Below, one piece after another: positions 34,207-42,211 of a stretch of DNA of 44,554 nucleotides (positions are counted from its first letter, which is position 1; each line of letters begins with the position of its first letter). The notes beneath the pieces are model-generated. The model saw only the letters and a program-made list of their open reading frames with translations, was not told where the DNA came from and did no database searches. The translations under genes were made by a program, and so were the position numbers. Where the stretch lies: assembly GCF_004349215.1 (NCBI RefSeq), contig NZ_SMKU01000032.1, positions 1 to 44,554 on the forward strand, read 5' to 3'. This DNA is from Actinomadura rubrisoli. GTDB taxonomy: Bacteria > Actinomycetota > Actinomycetes > Streptosporangiales > Streptosporangiaceae.

Positions 34207-34644
34207 TCAGCTGCGAAGGAGGGCGACCAGGGGGCCGAGGCCCGGGTCCGATGATGCCGCGTCGAGGGCCTCGGTGAGGGTCGCCTGGTAGGTGGGGGCG
34301 GCCTTCTCCTGCAATGCGCGCCCCTCCTCGGTGATCACGGTGTAGACGCCCCGGCGGTCCTTGGGACACATGTCGCGCCTGGTGAGGCCGGCGTCCTCCA
34401 GGCGGGCGACGAGCCGGCTGACCGAGCTCTGGTTGAGGCCGATGAGGTCGGCGAGCTCCTGCATCCGCAGCTCGCCGTCGCCTGCGTTCGAGAGGCGGCA
34501 CAGGGCGCGGAACTCCGACAGCCCGATGCCGTGCCGCCGCTGCAGCGCCCTGGCCAGCAGATGCTCGACCCGGCCGTGCAGGGTCACCACGCCGTCCCAG
34601 GTCTTGGCATCCACCGGTATCGCGCTCGTCGCGCCAGCACTCAT
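34207..34644 (-). CDS. MarR-family transcriptional regulator
   Basis: This 145-aa winged-helix repressor contains FRALCRLSNAGDGELRMQEL, the recognition region LIGLNQSSVSRLVARLEDAG and the wing KDRRGVYTVITEEG. A Cys in RRDMCPKDRRG could sense electrophiles or oxidants, as in some MarR proteins; that is inference. It is divergent from the ene-reductase gene, and the shared 100-bp gap has an inverted repeat over the reductase promoter, so it very likely represses that gene and itself. ATG 34644 follows GAGGTGGCG. Confidence 0.9.
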   Translation of the reverse strand: MSAGATSAIPVDAKTWDGVVTLHGRVEHLLARALQRRHGIGLSEFRALCRLSNAGDGELRMQELADLIGLNQSSVSRLVARLEDAGLTRRDMCPKDRRGVYTVITEEGRALQEKAAPTYQATLTEALDAASSDPGLGPLVALLRS

Positions 34645-34664
34645 CACGCCACCTCGGCTCTCCG

Positions 34665-34700
34665 TTGACAGCAGCCTACATGCAGTGCCAATATCTGCAT
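34665..34700 (+). promoter_or_regulatory. Ene-reductase promoter with overlapping MarR-type operator
   Basis: TTGACA (34665-34670) is a perfect -35 box; CAATAT (34689-34694) lies 18 nt further on. ATGCAG (34680-34685) and CTGCAT (34695-34700) form an inverted repeat with a 9-nt spacer that covers the -10 box. Related half-sites CATGCAG and ACATGCAC follow at about 34714-34729. Confidence 0.7.
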
Positions 34701-34746
34701 GCGCATACAACTCATGCAGGTACATGCACATTCCGTGGAGGCGATG

Positions 34747-35829
34747 ATGGACAGTCCGCTCCTGCTCCCCTACGAAGGCCCGCACCTGGAGCTTCCCAAC
34801 CGGATCGTCATGGCGCCGATGACGCGGGGGAGGGCGGACGACGAGACCGGCGTCCCGCACCCGCTGACCGCGGCGTACTACGCGCAGCGCGCGTCCGCCG
34901 GGCTGCTGGTCAGCGAGGGCATCTGGTCGAACGCGACCGGCAAGGGCGGCCCGGGGATCCCGGGACTGGTGACGGACGCGCAGGTCGAGGGGTGGCGGGA
35001 CGTCACCGGCGCCGTCCACGCGGCGGGCGGCAGGATCTTCGCCCAGCTCTGGCACGTGGGCCGGATGACGCACCCGCTCATCCTCCCGGACGGCGCGACG
35101 CCCGTCGCGCCCTCCCCCGTCCGGATCGAGTCGGAGCAGATCTACACGAACCTGGGCGACGTCGACCACGTCACCCCGCGCGCCCTGACGACGGCCGAAA
35201 CCGAGGCGGCAATCGCCGACTTCGCCGCCGAGGCGCGCAACGCGATCCGGGCCGGGTTCGACGGGGTGGAGGTGCACGGGGCGAACGGCTACCTCATCCA
35301 GCAGTTCCTCGCCGAGAACACCAACCGCCGCACCGACCGGTTCGGCGGCTCGCGGAACGGGCGGCTCCGCTTCGCGGTGGACGTGGTGGAGGCGGTCGCC
35401 GCCGAGGTGGGGCCCGGACGGGTGGGCCTGCGGATCTCCCCCGGCAACCCCGAGAACGAGATCGCCGAGCAGGACGCGCAGGGCACCTACCGGGCGCTCG
35501 TCGACGCCATCGACCCGCTCGGCCTCGCGTACCTGCACATCATCGAGCGCGGGGCGTACGGCGCGCTGGCCGACCTGCGGCCCCGCTGGTCGGGGACGCT
35601 CATCGGCAACTTCAACGGGCCGGAGGCCAACGGGCGGCGCACGGGCGAGGAGGTGCTCGCGGCGGGCCTGGCCGACCTCTTCTCGTTCGGGCGGCTGTTC
35701 ATCTCCAACCCCGACCTCCCCGCGCGGTTCGCGACCGGCGCGCCCCTCGCCCCGTACCGTCCCGAGCTGGTCTACGGCGGCGGGGACGAGGGCTACACCG
35801 ACTACCCCGCCCTGGCCCACGCGCGCTGA
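34747..35829 (+). CDS. Old yellow enzyme-family ene-reductase
   Basis: This 360-aa FMN enzyme reduces activated C=C bonds with NAD(P)H. Motifs are NRIVMAPMTRGRADD, LWHVGRMTHP, the active-site HGANGYLIQQFL with the substrate-binding His/Asn pair, and NTNRRTDRFGGS. The late FSFGRLFISNPDLPARF binds the FMN phosphate. Two ATGs are adjacent (34744, 34747); GGAGG is better spaced for the second. Divergent from MarR, whose operator overlaps its promoter, it is probably induced by electrophiles or quinones. A small palindrome follows its stop. Confidence 0.92.
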   Translation: MDSPLLLPYEGPHLELPNRIVMAPMTRGRADDETGVPHPLTAAYYAQRASAGLLVSEGIWSNATGKGGPGIPGLVTDAQVEGWRDVTGAVHAAGGRIFAQLWHVGRMTHPLILPDGATPVAPSPVRIESEQIYTNLGDVDHVTPRALTTAETEAAIADFAAEARNAIRAGFDGVEVHGANGYLIQQFLAENTNRRTDRFGGSRNGRLRFAVDVVEAVAAEVGPGRVGLRISPGNPENEIAEQDAQGTYRALVDAIDPLGLAYLHIIERGAYGALADLRPRWSGTLIGNFNGPEANGRRTGEEVLAAGLADLFSFGRLFISNPDLPARFATGAPLAPYRPELVYGGGDEGYTDYPALAHAR

Positions 35830-35847
35830 CCCGCTCCTATTCCAGCC

Positions 35848-35918
35848 AGGGCGCTTCTTATGGATCTACGTTCTGCTGCGCGGCGCTCACGACGAACAAG
35901 ACCCATATGAAGCGCCCT
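35848..35918. repeat. MITE-like inverted repeat between convergent genes
   Basis: Arm AGGGCGCTTCTTATGG (35848-35863) and arm CCATATGAAGCGCCCT (35903-35918) pair over 16 bp with one mismatch, enclosing 39 nt that contain GTTC/GAAC. The right arm begins at the tenA TAG stop codon. It may serve as a bidirectional terminator. Confidence 0.65.
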
Positions 35919-36525
35919 AGAGCGGGACGTCCCAGAAGGCGATCTCGTGGCGCATGCCCTGGAGGAACAGATGCTCGGCGCGGGACGGGTCGGCGCCCGA
36001 CTCGTCGATCATCTGGGCGCAGCGGCGGGTCAGGGCGGCGAAGCCGGGGTCGGCGTAGGTGTCGATCCAGCGGCGATAGCGCGGCTCCGCCGGAGGGTTC
36101 TCGGCGAGCCGGACGCCGAGCGCGGAGTAGCCCCACATGCAGGGGTAGAGCGCGGCGAGCCCTTCGGCGTACGAGGCGGCGCTCTCCAGGAGGAAGGACG
36201 TGTAGGCGGCGCAGGCGGGGCCCTTCTTCGCGCCCTCCAGGTCGGCGCCGAACTCCGACGACAGCGACCGGTGCAGTTCCAGCTCGTCGTGGAACGTCGC
36301 GTGGGCCAGGTCGACGAGGTCGCCGAGGTGGGTGTCGGGAGCCTGCCAGGCGAGCCGGGAGAAGACCCGGACGTAGTCGAGCAGGAAGAGGTAGTCCTGT
36401 TCCAGCCAGGAGCGGAACACCGCCTCGCCGAGGTCCCCGCGGGCGATGCCCGCGACGGTCGGATGCCCGAGCTGCTCCTCGACCAGCGGACGGCCGAGTT
36501 CCTCCAGGTGCGAAACGAGGCTCAT
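35917..36525 (-). CDS. tenA: TenA/thiaminase II family protein
   Basis: This 202-aa helical enzyme hydrolyses aminopyrimidine derivatives and so salvages the HMP half of thiamine. Active-site positions appear in LEQDYLFLLDYVR (Asp44), ALYPCMWGYSALG (catalytic Cys129) and LFLQGMRHEIAFWD (Glu). Length fits a single-domain TenA-C. No riboswitch is seen upstream, unlike cytX 8 kb away, whose product would import the HMP made or used here. ATG 36525 is the only good start at the family N-terminus; the ribosome-binding site is weak. The stop codon touches a MITE-like repeat. Confidence 0.88.
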   Translation of the reverse strand: MSLVSHLEELGRPLVEEQLGHPTVAGIARGDLGEAVFRSWLEQDYLFLLDYVRVFSRLAWQAPDTHLGDLVDLAHATFHDELELHRSLSSEFGADLEGAKKGPACAAYTSFLLESAASYAEGLAALYPCMWGYSALGVRLAENPPAEPRYRRWIDTYADPGFAALTRRCAQMIDESGADPSRAEHLFLQGMRHEIAFWDVPL

Positions 36526-36550
36526 GCCCGCAAGTCTTCCATCTGGGAAA

Positions 36551-36591
36551 GACCAGACCCCGCCAGGTCGTGACCTGGCGGGGTCCTGGTC
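36551..36591. terminator. Long hairpin, terminator of the deacetylase-GT gene
   Basis: GACCAGACCCCGCCAGGTC (36551-36569) and GACCTGGCGGGGTCCTGGTC (36572-36591) pair along about 19 bp with one bulged C. It lies 174 nt past the deacetylase-GT stop and just before tenA. The DNA between the hairpin and 36765 holds no gene that I can support. Confidence 0.75.
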
Positions 36592-36764
36592 CTGCGCCGG
36601 TGTGTGGGGTCGCCTCTCGGCGAAAGGCACAACACGGCTCCAGCCGAACGGTATTCCGTGAAGGCGATAGGTGAGGCCCGGGGACACCAGGCACACCGGC
36701 TGACATATGTAACCGGCGGCCCGCCGGGATTGTTCCCCGGCCCCGGACGGCCTTGGCCGGACGG

Positions 36765-39005
36765 TCAGCGCGGCGTCGTCGGCTGGACGCCCGGAGCGTC
36801 CGCGAACGTGCCCGTCCGGCGGATCGTGTGCCAGCGCAGGCCCGCGCCCAGCAGTGCGGTCACCACGGACTGCACGACCACCAGGTACATCAGCTGCCGG
36901 TAGACGACCTGCTGGAGCGGCAGGGTCCACAGCGGACGGATCGGCTCGCCGTCCAGCCAGAGCGCGTAGGCACCGGCGGCGGTCTGGGCGGCGGCGAAGA
37001 CCGTCCACATCAGGATCGGGGTCATCGGGTCCAGGAACACCAGCCCGTACAGGGCGAACAGGTCGACGGCGGGCGCGAACAGCGGGAGCAGCACTTGGAA
37101 CACCGCCAGGTAGGTCAGGCAGCGGCGGCCGAACCGGCCCGAGCCGCCGCGCTCGAAGACCGAGCGGCGGTGCTTCCACATCGCCTGCATGGTGCCGTAG
37201 CACCAGCGGTAGCGCTGCCTCCACAGCTGCCGCAGCGACGACGGCGCCTCCGTCCAGGCGAGGGCCTTCTCCTCGTAGACGACGCGCAGGCCGGTGCGGC
37301 AGATCGCCATGGTGAGGTCGGTGTCCTCGGCGAGGGTGTCGCCCGGGACGCCGCCCACCCGCGCGAGCGCCGCCCGCCGGAACGCGCCGATGGCGCCCGG
37401 GACGGTGGGCATGCACTGCAGGACGTCGAACATCCGGCGGTCGAGGTTGAAGCCGATCACGTACTCGATGTGCTGCCAGCGGCCCAGGATCCCGCCGCGG
37501 TTGGCGACCTTGGTGTTGCCGCTCACCGCACCGACCCGCGGGTCGGCCAGCGGCGCGACGAGGTGGCGGAGGGTGTCGCGCTGGAACACGGTGTCCCCGT
37601 CGACCAGCACCAGGACCTCCGTGCCGGCCAGGGCGACGCCCGCGTTGAGCGCGCTCGGCTTGCCGCCGTTCCCCTTCCGGACGAGCCGGACGCGGGGCAG
37701 CCCGAGCGCCTGGACGATCTCGGCGGTGCGGTCGGTGGACCCGTCGTCCACCACGATCACCTCGACGGCGCCCGGATAGTCGGTGTCGAGCAGCGACATG
37801 ACCGTCGCCGCGATCCCCGCCTCCTCGTTGTACGCCGGGACGATCACCGAGAGGGGCGGGAACGGGTCCGGGGGCAGCTCGTCGTACCCGGGGATACCGG
37901 GCAGGATCGGGCTCCCGCAGACAGGCCCGTCCCCCTGCCGTCCCGGCGCCTCACCGGACCGATCGGCGCCGCCGGGCCGTCCGCGGATCCGCCGGCCGCG
38001 CCGCCGCCCGCGGACGCGGCGCATATGCACGTGCGCGAACGGCAGCAGCACCACCAGGCGCGCCGCGTACAGGACGCCGGCCAGCCCGAACAGCGCGCCC
38101 AGGGCCCCGGTGAGGGTGGACGCGGCGCGCTGCGCGGTGACCAGCGTCCAGCCGACGGCCTTCTCCCGCGCCGGGACCGGGACCTCGGCGGCGGGCATCC
38201 GCAGCGCCTCCGTCAGCGTGGTGAAGCGGTACCCCTGCGGCTGGAGCCGCTCGATGATCTGCTCGACGGCCGCGAGGGTCTGCGTCCTGTCGCCGCCCGA
38301 GTCGTGCAGCATGACGACGGCGCCCTCGCCGCGCCGCTCCGCCGCCAGCGCGCTCTGGACGATCTTCGCGGTGCCGGGCATGGCCCAGTCCTCGGTGTCG
38401 CGGTCGGTCAGGACGACGACGTACCCGTCCCCGCCCGCCAGGCGGGCCGCGCGCCACTCCGCGTCGGTCAGGCCGTCCGGGCCGGACGAGTACGGCATCC
38501 GCATCAGCCGGGTGTGCACGCCCGCCGCGCCCGCGAGGGCGCGCTGCGTGAGGTCCAGTTCCAGGCGGTTCCGCCAGGCCGGCGCGGTGGCCATGTCGAT
38601 GTGCGTGTAGGTGTGCGAGCCGATCTCGTTGCCCTCGCGGAGGATCCGGCGCGTCAGCCCGGGGTTCTCGGCGATGTGCGCGCCGATGGTGAAGAAGGTG
38701 GCGCGGGCGCCGCGCCGCCGCAGCAGGTCGAGCAGCCGCGGCGTCCACTCGGGATCGGGGCCGTCGTCGAAGGTCAGCGCGATCGTCTTGGCCGGCATGC
38801 GGAGGCTGTGCAGCGTGCCGCCCGCCATGTTGAGGACCGGTCCGCCCGAGGTGACCTCGGACGGGGCGGGCGCGGGATGCGCGGGCTCCACGCGCGGCGC
38901 CTCGCCGACGGCGCCGTGGGCGAAGCCGTCCAGCAGCAGGAGGACGGCGAGCGCCAGGCCGCCGAGCAGGAGCAGCACCCAGTGGCCCCGCGGTTCGCGT
39001 CGCAC
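36765..39005 (-). CDS. Fused polysaccharide deacetylase-glycosyltransferase 2
   Basis: This 746-aa membrane protein joins two enzymes. After one N-terminal helix (VLLLLGGLALAVLLLL) comes an extracytoplasmic NodB-type deacetylase (about 65-270) with LTFDDGPD, GSHTYTHID, RMPYSSG and MLHDSGG, all catalytic positions present. A membrane segment leads to a cytoplasmic GT2 domain (about 375-600) with VIVPAYNEEAGI, VVDDGSTDRT, VDGD and the processive-type QRYRW, then three to four helices. The layout suits making a beta-linked polymer such as poly-GlcNAc and deacetylating it outside, as PgaC and PgaB do; the polymer is inferred. GTG 39005 starts 2 nt after the stop of the Pro-rich membrane protein gene. 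Confidence 0.9.
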   Translation of the reverse strand: MRREPRGHWVLLLLGGLALAVLLLLDGFAHGAVGEAPRVEPAHPAPAPSEVTSGGPVLNMAGGTLHSLRMPAKTIALTFDDGPDPEWTPRLLDLLRRRGARATFFTIGAHIAENPGLTRRILREGNEIGSHTYTHIDMATAPAWRNRLELDLTQRALAGAAGVHTRLMRMPYSSGPDGLTDAEWRAARLAGGDGYVVVLTDRDTEDWAMPGTAKIVQSALAAERRGEGAVVMLHDSGGDRTQTLAAVEQIIERLQPQGYRFTTLTEALRMPAAEVPVPAREKAVGWTLVTAQRAASTLTGALGALFGLAGVLYAARLVVLLPFAHVHMRRVRGRRRGRRIRGRPGGADRSGEAPGRQGDGPVCGSPILPGIPGYDELPPDPFPPLSVIVPAYNEEAGIAATVMSLLDTDYPGAVEVIVVDDGSTDRTAEIVQALGLPRVRLVRKGNGGKPSALNAGVALAGTEVLVLVDGDTVFQRDTLRHLVAPLADPRVGAVSGNTKVANRGGILGRWQHIEYVIGFNLDRRMFDVLQCMPTVPGAIGAFRRAALARVGGVPGDTLAEDTDLTMAICRTGLRVVYEEKALAWTEAPSSLRQLWRQRYRWCYGTMQAMWKHRRSVFERGGSGRFGRRCLTYLAVFQVLLPLFAPAVDLFALYGLVFLDPMTPILMWTVFAAAQTAAGAYALWLDGEPIRPLWTLPLQQVVYRQLMYLVVVQSVVTALLGAGLRWHTIRRTGTFADAPGVQPTTPR

Positions 39006-39007
39006 GG

Positions 39008-39688
39008 TCAGCGCGGCTTCTTCTTGCGGCCCCACGCGGGCGGGCCGGTGTGGGAGCTGCCCGGACGCGGCGTGGGCGTGGGCGTGACGGCCGGCGTTGT
39101 CCCCGGCGCCGAGGGGGTGGGCGGCGCGGACGGCGTCGTCCATGATCCGTCGCCCGCGCCGGACGGACTCACCACCGGACCGCCGCCACGGCTGCCGTCG
39201 CGGCCGCCGCTGGTCCCCGGCCTGCCCTCGCCGCGCCGCGTCCCCTCATCGGGCCCGGCCCGGCGCGGCTCGCGCCCGTTCGGGGGGCTCTCGCTCGCGC
39301 GGCGGTGGCCGGGCGGCTGGTCCCAGGTCGTCAGCGGCACGTCCGCGCCCGTCGCCACGCCGACGCCCAGCGCGCCGAGGAACAGGACGAGCGACGCGCC
39401 GGCCGCGAGCCCCAGCCGCCGCCCGAACCGTCGCCGCCGCCCGCTCGGGTCGACGAACACCGGCGCGGCCGCGCCGGTGTTCGTCTCGGCGAATGTGTCG
39501 GCGAACGGGGCGGTTTCGAGCATCTCCGTCGGCGCGTGGCCACTGGTGGCCGCCGGGATACCGGTGACGAGCAGCTCGTCCCGGCGGCCCGGGGCCCTGG
39601 TTCCGGCGGGGGCACCGGTGTCCGGACGACCGCCCTTGCCTGGCGGTTCGTCCGGAGGGGGAGCTTGTGCGGGTGCGTCGCTGATCAT
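39008..39688 (-). CDS. Pro/Gly-rich single-span membrane protein
   Basis: I do not recognise this 226-aa protein. It has a cytoplasmic Pro/Ala-rich N-terminus (about 85 aa, with VFVDPSGRRRRFGRRLG just before the membrane), one helix (LAAGASLVLFLGALGVGVA) and a disordered extracytoplasmic tail rich in Gly, Pro, Ser and Arg that ends GRKKKPR. Starts at ATG 39688, GTG 39700 or even 39787 are possible; GGAAAAG before 39688 decides my choice. It is 2 nt upstream of the deacetylase-GT gene and must be co-expressed with it, perhaps as an assembly or wall-contact partner. It is divergent from the sigma factor gene. Confidence 0.65.
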   Translation of the reverse strand: MISDAPAQAPPPDEPPGKGGRPDTGAPAGTRAPGRRDELLVTGIPAATSGHAPTEMLETAPFADTFAETNTGAAAPVFVDPSGRRRRFGRRLGLAAGASLVLFLGALGVGVATGADVPLTTWDQPPGHRRASESPPNGREPRRAGPDEGTRRGEGRPGTSGGRDGSRGGGPVVSPSGAGDGSWTTPSAPPTPSAPGTTPAVTPTPTPRPGSSHTGPPAWGRKKKPR

Positions 39689-39806
39689 CTTTTCCGTCAC
39701 TTCGCGCAGTGGGGGGAACGGCCCGCTCGCAATGGCGTCGTGGGCGTTCGATGCTTCAGCGCCCTGCCCGGCTTTCGTGTCACACATCGGTGAGAATCCC
39801 TGCACA

Positions 39807-40508
39807 ATGTCGCGGGTGACGAGAGCGGAGGACAGGGCGGGCGACGCGGGGAGGGAAGAAGAGCTCCGCCGTGCCCTGCGGGAGGCGCAGAAGGGCGACG
39901 AGACGTCCTTCCGCCTGCTCTACCGCGACACCCAGCCTCGGCTGATCCGCTTCGCCGGCGCGCTCGTCGGCGCGGACGCCGAGGACGTCACGTCCGAGGC
40001 GTGGCTCCAGATCTCCCGGGACCTGCCCACCTTCCGCGGCGACCTCGACGGCTTCCGCGGCTGGACCGCGACGATCACCCGGCACCGCGCGCTGGACCAT
40101 CTGCGCCGCAGGTCCCGGCGGCCCGCCGCCGACCTCCCCGTCGAGGAGCTCACCACGATCGCCGCCGAGGGCGACACCGAGATGATCGCCCTGGAGGGCC
40201 TCGCCACCGGGGACGCGCTGCGCCTCATCGCCGAGCTGCCGCGCGACCAGGCCGAGGCGGTGCTGCTGCGCGTGGTCATGGGCCTGGACGCCAAGTCGGC
40301 GGGCAAGGTGCTCGGCAAGCGCGCGGGCGCGGTGCGCACCGCGTCCTACCGCGGCCTCAAGCGCCTCGCCGACCGCCTCGCGCCGACGGCCGCGCCCGCC
40401 GCGTCACCGGGAACGGCCGCCGCCTCGCCGGGAGGGACCGCCGCCGGGTCACTCCCTGGCACCTGTGGTGACAGAACCGGCGAGCCCGGCGCTGAAGGGG
40501 TGAGATGA
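39807..40508 (+). CDS. ECF-type RNA polymerase sigma factor
   Basis: This 233-aa sigma-70 family protein has region 2 (RLLYRDTQPRLIRFAGALVG, then DVTSEAWLQISRDLPTFRGD and HRALDHLRRRSRR) and region 4 (LIAELPRDQAEAVLLRVVMG, then KSAGKVLGKRAGAVRTASYR). No region 1 or 3 is present, hence ECF type. After region 4 there is an unusual Ala/Pro/Gly tail of about 40 residues. ATG 39807 is the first start that gives a normal N-terminus; the frame is open far upstream but only as antisense to other genes. Its TGA overlaps the next ATG (ATGA), so a membrane partner is made with it. Confidence 0.9.
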   Translation: MSRVTRAEDRAGDAGREEELRRALREAQKGDETSFRLLYRDTQPRLIRFAGALVGADAEDVTSEAWLQISRDLPTFRGDLDGFRGWTATITRHRALDHLRRRSRRPAADLPVEELTTIAAEGDTEMIALEGLATGDALRLIAELPRDQAEAVLLRVVMGLDAKSAGKVLGKRAGAVRTASYRGLKRLADRLAPTAAPAASPGTAAASPGGTAAGSLPGTCGDRTGEPGAEGVR

Positions 40509-41257
40509 GCGACCACGGGACCGATCGGCTCGACCCGCGCGACGCCGAGCGCCTGCTCGACGGCGCCGATCCCGGTGTGGACGACCACGCCGGGCTCCGC
40601 GGACTGCTCGCGGCCGCCTCGGCGCCCGGGCGTCCCGAAGAGCTCGCGGGCGAGGACGCCGCCGCCGCCGCGTTCACCGCCGCCCGCACCGCCGAGACCC
40701 GCTCGGCCGGCGCACCGGCGGCGTCCAGGACGCGCCGCCGGCTGGCCGTCGTTCCCCGGGCCGTGACGGTCAAGCTCGTGGTGGCGACCGGCGTCCTGGC
40801 CGCGTTCGGCGGGGTCGCCATCGCGGCGGGGACCGGGCACCTCCCCGGACGCGACACGAAGCCGGAGCCTCCGCATCGCGTCCCCAAGATCACGCGCGAT
40901 CACTACGGCACCCCGTCCGGCCCTGGCACCCCGTCCGGACCCGGCTCGCCCACCGCGCCGGGCGCGCCGTCGCCGACGCCGACGCCCTCGCCGACGCCCT
41001 CGCCCTCCAAGTCCCCGAAGGCCGGACGGCAGGAGGGGCACGGCAAGCAGGCGGGCAAGCCGGGAGCCGGTTCCGAGGAGTCCAAGAAGCCGAAGAAGGA
41101 GAAGAAGGGGAAGAAGCCGAAGAAGCCGCGGCGGTCGCACCCCCGCCGCGACCACGACCACCGGGGCCCCAACGGCAAGAACCCCGGCTCGAACGGCTCC
41201 ACCCACCCCGGCCTGGCGCCCGGGAAGACCCCGAACCCGAAGGCCCCCCTCAAGTAG
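40505..41257 (+). CDS. Membrane partner of the ECF sigma factor (possible anti-sigma factor)
   Basis: This 250-aa protein has a cytoplasmic N-terminus of about 85 aa (SDHGTDRLDPRDAERLLDGA), one membrane helix (VKLVVATGVLAAFGGVAIAA) and a long extracytoplasmic disordered tail. The tail has Ser/Pro/Thr repeats ([13 protein letters not shown]) and then Lys/Arg-rich blocks (KKPKKEKKGKKPKKPRR) suited to bind anionic wall polymers. The fourfold overlap with the sigma gene and the topology are those of an anti-sigma factor, but no zinc-binding HxxxCxxC motif is present, so function is inferred. The short DNA repeats behind SPTP may vary in number. Confidence 0.7.
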   Translation: MSDHGTDRLDPRDAERLLDGADPGVDDHAGLRGLLAAASAPGRPEELAGEDAAAAAFTAARTAETRSAGAPAASRTRRRLAVVPRAVTVKLVVATGVLAAFGGVAIAAGTGHLPGRDTKPEPPHRVPKITRDHYGTPSGPGTPSGPGSPTAPGAPSPTPTPSPTPSPSKSPKAGRQEGHGKQAGKPGAGSEESKKPKKEKKGKKPKKPRRSHPRRDHDHRGPNGKNPGSNGSTHPGLAPGKTPNPKAPLK

Positions 41258-41299
41258 GCTGTCACCTGCACCTTTCTCTCTCTACGTGCATCATCTCCG

Positions 41300-41340
41300 T
41301 TTGGAACAAAGCATTCCGTTCTGATAGAGTGCAGGCACGG
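41300..41340 (+). promoter_or_regulatory. Promoter with inverted repeat upstream of the NmrA gene
   Basis: TTGGAA at about 41300 and TAGAGT 18 nt later fit -35 and -10 boxes. The spacer holds GGAAC and GTTC half-sites (GGAACAAAGCATTCCGTTC), an operator-like arrangement. The stretch is AT-rich compared with its surroundings. TCTCTCT near 41275 and AGAGAGA near 41344 are a further long-range inverted repeat. Confidence 0.5.
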
Positions 41341-41358
41341 ACAGAGAGAGGAACCACC

Positions 41359-42198
41359 ATGATCCTGACCATCGGCGCCACCGCCCACTTCGGCCGCCAG
41401 ACCGTCGAGACGCTGCTGGAGGCCGGCGAGCCGGTCCGCGCGCTCACCCGCGACCCGAACGCCGCGAACCTCCCTCCAGGTGCCCAGGTGGTGCGCGGGG
41501 ACCTGGCCGCCCCCGAGACGCTGGCCCCCGCGCTCGACGGCGTGACCTCCGTTTTCCTCGTCCTGCCCTATGGCCTGGACCCGGCGGCGTTCCTGGACGC
41601 CGCCCGCGAGGCCGGGGTGCGGAGGATCGTCTTCCTCTCCTCCGGCGCCGTGGTCGACGGCGCCGACCGGCAGCCCGACGTGATCGCCCAATACCACCAC
41701 GGCGTCGAGAAGGCGATCGCCGCGACCGGAGCGGACTGGACGTTCCTGCGCCTGTTCTTCCCGGCCATCAACGCCCTCTCGTTCGGCATGCAGCTCACGG
41801 GCGGCGACGTCATCCGCGCCCCGTACGCCGCCGCGACGAGCGCGCCCGTCCACGAGCGGGACGTCGCGGAGGTCGCGGCGCGCGTCCTCACGAGCGACGG
41901 CCACGCCGGACGGATCTACGACCTCACCGGCCCGGAGTCCCTGACGCAGGCCGACCAGGCGGCCGTCCTCGGGCAGGCGCTCGGCCGCCCGCTGACCTTC
42001 GAGGAGCTGGACGACCAGCCCGTCCGCGAGCAGATGGGCCGGTTCATGGACGCCGACTTCGTCAACGCCCTGTTCGACCTCATGGCGGCGACCGTCGGCA
42101 AGCCCGCCGTGGTGAACTCCACCGTCGAGGAGATCACGGGACGCCCGGCGCGCTCCTTCGCCCAGTGGGCCGCCGACCACACCGCCGACTTCGCCTGA
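41359..42198 (+). CDS. NmrA/SDR-type NAD(P)-binding oxidoreductase
   Basis: This 279-aa atypical short-chain dehydrogenase has the Rossmann start ILTIGATAHFGRQTVETLLE, where GATAHFG replaces the usual GATGxxG, then VRALTRDPNAANLPPG and the LSSGAVVDGAD region. The catalytic Tyr-Lys pair is not in canonical position, as in NmrA-type redox sensors and quinone reductases (YtfG/QorB-like). It may reduce quinones or sense NADP. GAGAGAGGA provides a ribosome-binding site. The operator-like promoter suggests control by a repressor encoded elsewhere; no regulator is adjacent. Confidence 0.85.
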   Translation: MILTIGATAHFGRQTVETLLEAGEPVRALTRDPNAANLPPGAQVVRGDLAAPETLAPALDGVTSVFLVLPYGLDPAAFLDAAREAGVRRIVFLSSGAVVDGADRQPDVIAQYHHGVEKAIAATGADWTFLRLFFPAINALSFGMQLTGGDVIRAPYAAATSAPVHERDVAEVAARVLTSDGHAGRIYDLTGPESLTQADQAAVLGQALGRPLTFEELDDQPVREQMGRFMDADFVNALFDLMAATVGKPAVVNSTVEEITGRPARSFAQWAADHTADFA

Positions 42199-42211
42199 TC
42201 GAAGCGACCCG

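Noticed and set aside
34665..35829. Plus-strand frame starting 34665 in another phase
   Set aside because: It overlaps the ene-reductase gene completely and encodes only Arg/Gly/Pro-rich sequence; the ene-reductase frame has all family motifs.
36541..36764. Possible second thiamine riboswitch before tenA
   Set aside because: CCGAGAGGCG on the minus strand resembles part of a THI box, but the CATGAACCTG and GGGTAATGCCGG blocks are missing. The only strong structure is a terminator-type hairpin.
36753..40508. A 1251-codon plus-strand open frame running into the sigma factor gene
   Set aside because: Most of it is antisense to the deacetylase-GT and Pro-rich membrane protein genes, which have complete family motifs. 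The translated part before 39807 is Arg/Gly/Ala/Asp-rich without any domain. It is open because of the high GC content.
40970..41130. CRISPR-like or satellite repeats in the sigma partner gene
   Set aside because: The short repeats are codons for Ser-Pro-Thr and Lys-rich segments, irregular and in frame; there is no spacer-repeat structure.
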